DNA from: Comamonas fluminis
GTDB taxonomy: Bacteria; Pseudomonadota; Gammaproteobacteria; Burkholderiales; Burkholderiaceae_C
DNA: 64,000 bases
Assembly: GCF_019186805.1 (NCBI RefSeq)
Contig: NZ_CP066783.1
Coordinates: 2,307,501 to 2,371,500, forward strand
Reading direction: 5' to 3'
Shown here: positions 60,263-64,000 of the stretch, piece after piece
Numbering within the stretch: position 1 is the stretch's first letter
How the letters are laid out: every line of letters begins with the position of its first letter
Position numbers and translations under genes: made by a program
Notes under the pieces: model-generated
Database searches by the model: none
What the model was told of the DNA's origin: nothing
What the model saw: the letters and a program-made list of their open reading frames with translations, nothing else

Positions 60263-60295
60263 TTCATGGTTTTGATAGCTGCTTACGGCTTCTGT
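60263..60295. repeat. GATAGC/AGCGCTT dispersed repeat joined to the IS5 remnant
   Basis: TCATGGTTTTGATAGCTGCT is followed by TACGGCTTCTG, which runs into the truncated end of the IS5 transposase. Confidence 0.55.
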
Positions 60296-60790
60296 AATCA
60301 ATGCCGATATGTAGTTTGCGCCATTGGCGTCGGCGCTCAGGGACGTGTTTTTTGCACTTCCATTCGCATTCGCCCAAGAACTTGATGCCAGTGGAATAAA
60401 CCAGCAAATGCAGCCCCGCCTGGCTTGCCCTTCGGGTTGTGCCGCCTTGGGCTGTCTGCGGCGTTGGCGGCTCTCGCAAGGTACCTACCTTGCTTCGAGC
60501 CACCGCCTTGCATCCCATCCCAAGGCGGCACAACGCGATCCCCGTGCGTTATGTGAACAGGCCCTAGAGCGATAGGGCACATGGACTTGCAAACTGCGCT
60601 GGCGACGACAGACGGTGCTGAAGTTGGGTGCTGACCAATCCAACCCTGACAAATGCAAAAGGGATTCGACAAAGCCCATCGCCAGACGCAGCGCCAGAGC
60701 GAACAAATTTTTGATGGTCAGGCAAAACTGGATGGCAGCATCTGAGAACTTCGGGCTACGCCCGCGCTTAAGCGGCCGTAACGCTGCAGC
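60295..60790 (-). pseudogene. Degenerate IS5-family transposase, interrupted
   Basis: Read on the minus strand this region encodes recognisable pieces of an IS5-type transposase: RGRSPKFSDAAIQFCLTIKNLFALALRLAMGF, then LSGLDWSAPNFSTVCRRQRSLQVHVPYRS, then (after an insertion of about 150 bp) LHLLVYSTGIKFLGECEWKCKKH...RRRQWRKLHIGID. Everything downstream of that and the amino end are missing. It is therefore non-functional. The terminal inverted repeats were not found. It separates the YecA-like gene from a fragment of another gene. Confidence 0.75.
60415..60565. mobile_element. Hairpin mini-element inserted in the IS5 remnant
   Basis: GTTGTGCCGCCTTGGG (60436-60451) and CCCAAGGCGGCACAAC (60519-60534) are perfect 16-bp inverted arms. 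Inside are GGCGGCTC/GAGCCACCGCC and GCAAGGTA-CC-TACCTTGC, so the whole folds into one long hairpin. The insertion splits the transposase frame between the VPYRS and LHLLV segments. It has no coding potential. Limits are approximate. Confidence 0.6.
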
Positions 60791-60930
60791 TAGTTACCGA
60801 GTTACCCGCCATCGCCCGCCAATTGCAGGCGGCACCTCCACATGGTTTTGCAGGCAATGCGGTGGTTGAGCAAATCGCACAACTGATTGAGCAGCGCTGC
60901 GCGCTGACATGCCAACGCTTGGGGGAGTGA
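60772..60930 (+). pseudogene. 3' fragment of a HipA-like gene
   Basis: An open stretch of 52 codons with no start ends at 60930. Its text, LVTELPAIARQLQAAPP then GFAGNAVVEQIAQLIEQRC, resembles to my eye the carboxyl end of HipA-type kinases, but the match is weak and unproven. The IS5 remnant cuts off the rest. A strong inverted repeat lies directly behind it. Confidence 0.3.
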
Positions 60931-61001
60931 AAATTCCCGATCGGTAAATATTGATCTCTATTCGTCAAGCTTGCATAGAAAATTTACCGAACGGGAATTT
61001 T
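60930..61001. promoter_or_regulatory. 20-bp inverted repeat AAAATTCCCGATCGGTAAAT
   Basis: The left arm at 60930-60949 and the right arm at 60982-61001 (ATTTACCGAACGGGAATTTT) match at 19 of 20 positions, with 32 nt between. Each arm contains TTCCCG-N-TCGGTAAA, itself like an operator of HipB-type regulators. It may be the leftover control region of a lost operon. Confidence 0.45.
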
Positions 61002-61022
61002 TAAAGGCTGCTGCTCCGAAGA

Positions 61023-61379
61023 TCAGGCCTTTTTCAGAAACTCGGACTTGAGGATGAACGGGCCTTGATCCGTCTTGCAGTCCACGTCGTGGTCGCCGTT
61101 GTCATAGACCAGGCGAATGCCTTTGATCTTGGTTCCCTTTTTGATGACGGTGGACGAGCCCTTGACCTTCAAGTCCTTGACCAGCAGCACGCTGTCGCCG
61201 TCGGCCAGCGGGGTGCCGTTGGCGTCTTTGATGATGCGCGGGCCGCTGTCTTCATCGGTGGCGGCTTCGGCCTGGGGCGACCATTCATGGGCGCAGTCGG
61301 GGCAGATCAGCAGGTCTCCATCGGGGTAGGTGTTGTCCAGGCCGCATTGGGGGCAAGAGGGCAAAGAGGTCGTGCTCAA
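61023..61379 (-). CDS. phnA: PhnA/YjdM zinc-ribbon protein
   Basis: The 118-residue protein has a zinc ribbon at its amino end ([10 protein letters not shown]...[10 protein letters not shown], two Cys-x2-Cys pairs) and the PhnA core [31 protein letters not shown]...[20 protein letters not shown]. The family was named for alkylphosphonate use, but E. coli PhnA (YjdM) is not needed for that and its role is unclear. No ATG gives the right amino end; the TTG at 61379 fits the family ([12 protein letters not shown]), while a start at 61496 would add 39 unlike residues. Confidence 0.82.
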   Translation of the reverse strand: MSTTSLPSCPQCGLDNTYPDGDLLICPDCAHEWSPQAEAATDEDSGPRIIKDANGTPLADGDSVLLVKDLKVKGSSTVIKKGTKIKGIRLVYDNGDHDVDCKTDQGPFILKSEFLKKA

Positions 61380-61510
61380 GGATTCGCTTTCAGTCAGAAA
61401 AAGGAAGCAAGCACTGCTGCCAGTGAAGAACTGGAGTGGTGCGGATGGGTGAGGTTGGCATTGCCGCCTGCGTATTTGCCAGCGGCTGGCAGGCATGCGC
61501 GCATTCTATG

Positions 61511-61556
61511 GTTTTGATAGCTGATAGCGCTGGATGAATAAGCGCTAAAGGCTGTT
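61511..61556. repeat. GATAGC/AGCGCTT dispersed repeat, near-complete
   Basis: GTTTTGATAGCTGATAGCGC, loop TGGATGAATA, AGCGCTAAAGGCTGTTTTGG. It lies in the gap between phnA and the VWA gene. Confidence 0.7.
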
Positions 61557-61581
61557 TTGGCTCAATAGATGCTCAACGAGA

Positions 61582-63411
61582 TTAGCCCATGGCAAACACG
61601 GGCGCGCTGGTGCGAAACGGCAGCTTGCGCCCGGGCGAGAGCAGATAGGCATGTTCGCGCGGCACGCGCAGCACATCGCATTCACCGTCGGTGATGATGA
61701 GGATGGGGCCGTCTTTGGGAAAGTCGTCGGCCTGCTGCAGCAGATCGATACCCGGCTGCAGCACCGTGCCGCCCCGGCCTTTGAGGGCGATGCGCTGGGC
61801 AATGTCGGCGGCGGGCAGATAGCCCAGGTCATAGGCGGCGGCGTCGCAGCAGATCAGGCGCACGGCGGGCACATCTTTGGCCTCGGCATAGCTGGCGATG
61901 GCGCCCAGCGCCTTGGCCAGCACATGGCGCTCCATCGAACCCGAGGTATCCAGCACCACGCCAAAGGTGCGGCCTTCCAGCCAGCGGCTGTCGGCCTGAA
62001 TGCGCGGGCGGGGAATATCGGGCGTGGCGCTTTGGCGGCGGCTGATGCGTGCATAGCTGCGCCGGGTTTCGATGGGCGGAAAGTGGTGGTCAAACCAGCG
62101 CGCCAGCTCCACCTGCCAGTCAATCGGCGGTTGCAGCAGGGCGCGGATTTCTTCGATGAGGCCCGCAGGCAGCAGGCCGCGCCCGCTTTGCTCGTGGCGC
62201 AGCAGGCCTTTGCCCAGCTGGGTGCGGCAGAACTCGTCAATATCGGTGAAATGGCCTTCTGCACGAAGGTTGCCCACGCGGCGCTCCAGCATATCGCCCT
62301 GGCCGCCCGCCAGCGTACGCAGCTTGCGCAGGCGGCGCAGGTCGCTGGCGATGCGGTCGTAGACCTCTTCAGCGCTCAGGCCGCGCAGCTCGGGGTCGTG
62401 CAGCAGGCCAATGCCGGGTGGCTGGCCCACATCCATCTGAATCAGCCAGTCGTTGATGACAAAGTCGCAGGCCACGTTCCACAAAAATGGCTCGCGCCCA
62501 CGGCGGCGCGGCAGATGGCGCAGGGCCACATGCAGCACTTCGTGGGCAATCACAAAGCGCAACTCCTGCTCGGACAGGCGTGGGCCGGGGTTGATGTAGA
62601 TGGTGCGCAGCACCTCATCGACGGCGGCAACGGAGATGTCCTCGCGCTCGCAGACGCTGGCGTCTTCAATGATGTCGAACGCCGCAACCATGCTGGCCAG
62701 CAGCGGAAAACTGTCCAGAAACCAGTGACGGGCACGGTCCAGCGCGCTGCTGGTGCGGGTGCTGTGGCCAAAACCGCTGCGCACACCGGCGGCAATCTCT
62801 ACCGACTGGGTGACAGAGCGCGCCAGCCCGGCGGCAAACAGGGCGGGCCAGTGATAGCTTCTGCGCCACGAAGGCAGGGTGGATGGATCGGGCGGCCATG
62901 TCTGTGGCAGGTGCAGGCTGGGCTGCTGGCCCGCAAGACTCAGGCTCTGCGCCCAGCCGGGAATGCCTTGTTCGCAGAACTGTGCGTACCACTGGGCTTC
63001 GTCGCGCTGGGGCAGGCTGGCGGGCAGCTCCATGCCTTCGGGTGGGCTGCCCAGTTTGATGGTCTGGATAAAGCGGGCGGTGATCACATCGCAGGCGGCA
63101 GACCAGCAGGCCCACTGGGCGCGGTCGCGCTGAAAGTGGGCCAGCGCAAAGCTGAGCAGGCCGCGTGCGATGCAATAGGCCCATTCCTCAGGGGCGGCCA
63201 GACGCCGGGGGTGAACGTCAAGCTGGGCGGTGCCGTATGAATTTTCCAAAAAGGCTTGCAGCCAGCCATCTGCCGGACATTGCGAGTGATCGTTGCGCCG
63301 CACACTCAGGACGCGAAGCATTTCCGAAAAAATCGGGTGGGCCTGCACGCTTGCCAAGCCTTGGTTGTAGGCCTGCGTGGCCGGGTTTTCGCGGGCGGCG
63401 GGCTTGGCCAT
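61582..63411 (-). CDS. VWA-like/putative metallopeptidase protein (DUF2201)
   Basis: The 609-residue protein joins a putative metallopeptidase domain with HEVLH in FVIAHEVLHVALRHL (about residues 289-303) and a von Willebrand A-like domain at the end, with MIDAS DTSGSM (about 490-495) and ITDGECDV. This pattern is DUF2201, usually encoded next to a MoxR-type AAA ATPase, with which it is thought to act in protein-complex maturation. Its start codon overlaps the stop of the upstream gene by one base (TGATG), so the two are coupled. The exact target is unknown. Confidence 0.85.
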   Translation of the reverse strand: MAKPAARENPATQAYNQGLASVQAHPIFSEMLRVLSVRRNDHSQCPADGWLQAFLENSYGTAQLDVHPRRLAAPEEWAYCIARGLLSFALAHFQRDRAQWACWSAACDVITARFIQTIKLGSPPEGMELPASLPQRDEAQWYAQFCEQGIPGWAQSLSLAGQQPSLHLPQTWPPDPSTLPSWRRSYHWPALFAAGLARSVTQSVEIAAGVRSGFGHSTRTSSALDRARHWFLDSFPLLASMVAAFDIIEDASVCEREDISVAAVDEVLRTIYINPGPRLSEQELRFVIAHEVLHVALRHLPRRRGREPFLWNVACDFVINDWLIQMDVGQPPGIGLLHDPELRGLSAEEVYDRIASDLRRLRKLRTLAGGQGDMLERRVGNLRAEGHFTDIDEFCRTQLGKGLLRHEQSGRGLLPAGLIEEIRALLQPPIDWQVELARWFDHHFPPIETRRSYARISRRQSATPDIPRPRIQADSRWLEGRTFGVVLDTSGSMERHVLAKALGAIASYAEAKDVPAVRLICCDAAAYDLGYLPAADIAQRIALKGRGGTVLQPGIDLLQQADDFPKDGPILIITDGECDVLRVPREHAYLLSPGRKLPFRTSAPVFAMG

Positions 63412-64000
63412 CAGGCTTTGGAGGTTTCGCGCGAGTCGCGGGCTTCCACCAGACGGGGCAGATCACGCACGATTTCAACCATATACCAGGCGGGCAGGGT
63501 CTGGCCGTCGCTCTCGGCGGTCACGATCTGGGCCATCTCCAGGCTGATCTGCGCCAGGTCTTTGAGCATGGCTTTGGAGCGGTGCACGGTCTGCTGCAGC
63601 TCACCGCCGCTCTGATGCTTGTCCTCAGGCAGGATTTTGAGCAGCCGTGCACGGAAGGCCTGGGCCAGAAAGTACAGCACATCGCGGTCTTGCGGGGCGT
63701 GGGGCCAGTTGGCATCGCCCTTGAGGATGGCATCCAGCCGGTGGCGGTCGTCGGCCAGCTTGTAGAAGGCCTTGAACTGCGCCGCATGCTGGGGCGTGAG
63801 GCAGCCACTGCTCAGGGCTTCCAGCGTGTGCAGATTCAGACCGTCGCCATAGGACTGCAGCGCGTCGCTGAGCATATGCCAGGAGCGCGGCGTGGAAAAC
63901 GCCTCTTCATGCTTGGGCGGCTGGCTCCACAGATGGTCGGGGCGCTGGGCCAGATATTCCAGCACCAGCGGGTGCAACGGGGCCTGCTGCGCCCACTGCA
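63411..64000 (-). CDS. MoxR-type AAA ATPase, carboxyl part (cut by window edge)
   Basis: The gene runs off the window at 64000; only the carboxyl 195 residues are seen. The text HPLVLEYLAQRPDHLW...FSTPRSWHMLSDAL is typical of the lid region of MoxR-family ATPases, and the tail is helical and charged. The Walker motifs lie outside the window. Translational coupling to the VWA/metallopeptidase gene supports the MoxR-VWA pairing known in many bacteria. The call is based on the lid region and context only. Confidence 0.65.
   Translation of the reverse strand, partial: QWAQQAPLHPLVLEYLAQRPDHLWSQPPKHEEAFSTPRSWHMLSDALQSYGDGLNLHTLEALSSGCLTPQHAAQFKAFYKLADDRHRLDAILKGDANWPHAPQDRDVLYFLAQAFRARLLKILPEDKHQSGGELQQTVHRSKAMLKDLAQISLEMAQIVTAESDGQTLPAWYMVEIVRDLPRLVEARDSRETSKA

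Overview
The window is GC-rich chromosomal DNA of a beta-proteobacterium, most likely Comamonas or a close relative in the Comamonadaceae. The grounds are the gene families (quinone-type PyrD, a lipoyl-fused dihydrolipoamide dehydrogenase, tetrathionate reductase) and three families of short intergenic repeats of the kind seen in that family. I could not run a database search, so the genus is inferred. No rRNA or tRNA gene was seen.

Layout. 1-18 kb holds small single genes and short operons: trmO-mop, leuA opposite an AraC regulator, a secreted Ntn hydrolase opposite an outer membrane barrel, a Rieske oxygenase with a TetR gene, and an aldo/keto reductase-MFS pair opposite a LysR gene. 15.2-18.3 kb is an accessory patch: three copies of a structured repeat and an AT-rich gene for a PD-(D/E)XK nuclease. 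18.4-26.1 kb carries ttrBCA (tetrathionate respiration) and a divergent soluble hybrid kinase, with a perfect FNR-type site between them. An IS110-family element and an attC-like palindrome follow at 26.2-27.5 kb. 28.3-38.4 kb is a giant trimeric autotransporter adhesin (about 3250 residues) plus a small BamE-like lipoprotein. 38.9-47 kb is housekeeping: a yqjD-yqjE-yqjK-like set, pyrD, rpiA, prlC and folD. 46.6-57.5 kb has a two-component system divergent from the pyruvate dehydrogenase operon aceE-aceF-(unknown)-lpdA. The end holds a Fic protein with a 12-bp-periodic repeat in its promoter, a YecA/SEC-C protein, a dead IS5 transposase with an inserted hairpin element, phnA, and a VWA/metallopeptidase gene coupled to the truncated end of a MoxR-type ATPase gene.

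How genes work together. TtrB, TtrC and TtrA form an electron-transfer chain from quinol to tetrathionate, probably switched on without oxygen. AceE, AceF and Lpd make the pyruvate dehydrogenase complex. The adhesin and its lipoprotein are probably co-transcribed for surface attachment. The best candidates for something not yet described are the three-copy structured repeat, the lone nuclease gene, the TTGGCA array before fic, the palindrome after the IS110 transposase, and the unknown gene inside the pdh operon.
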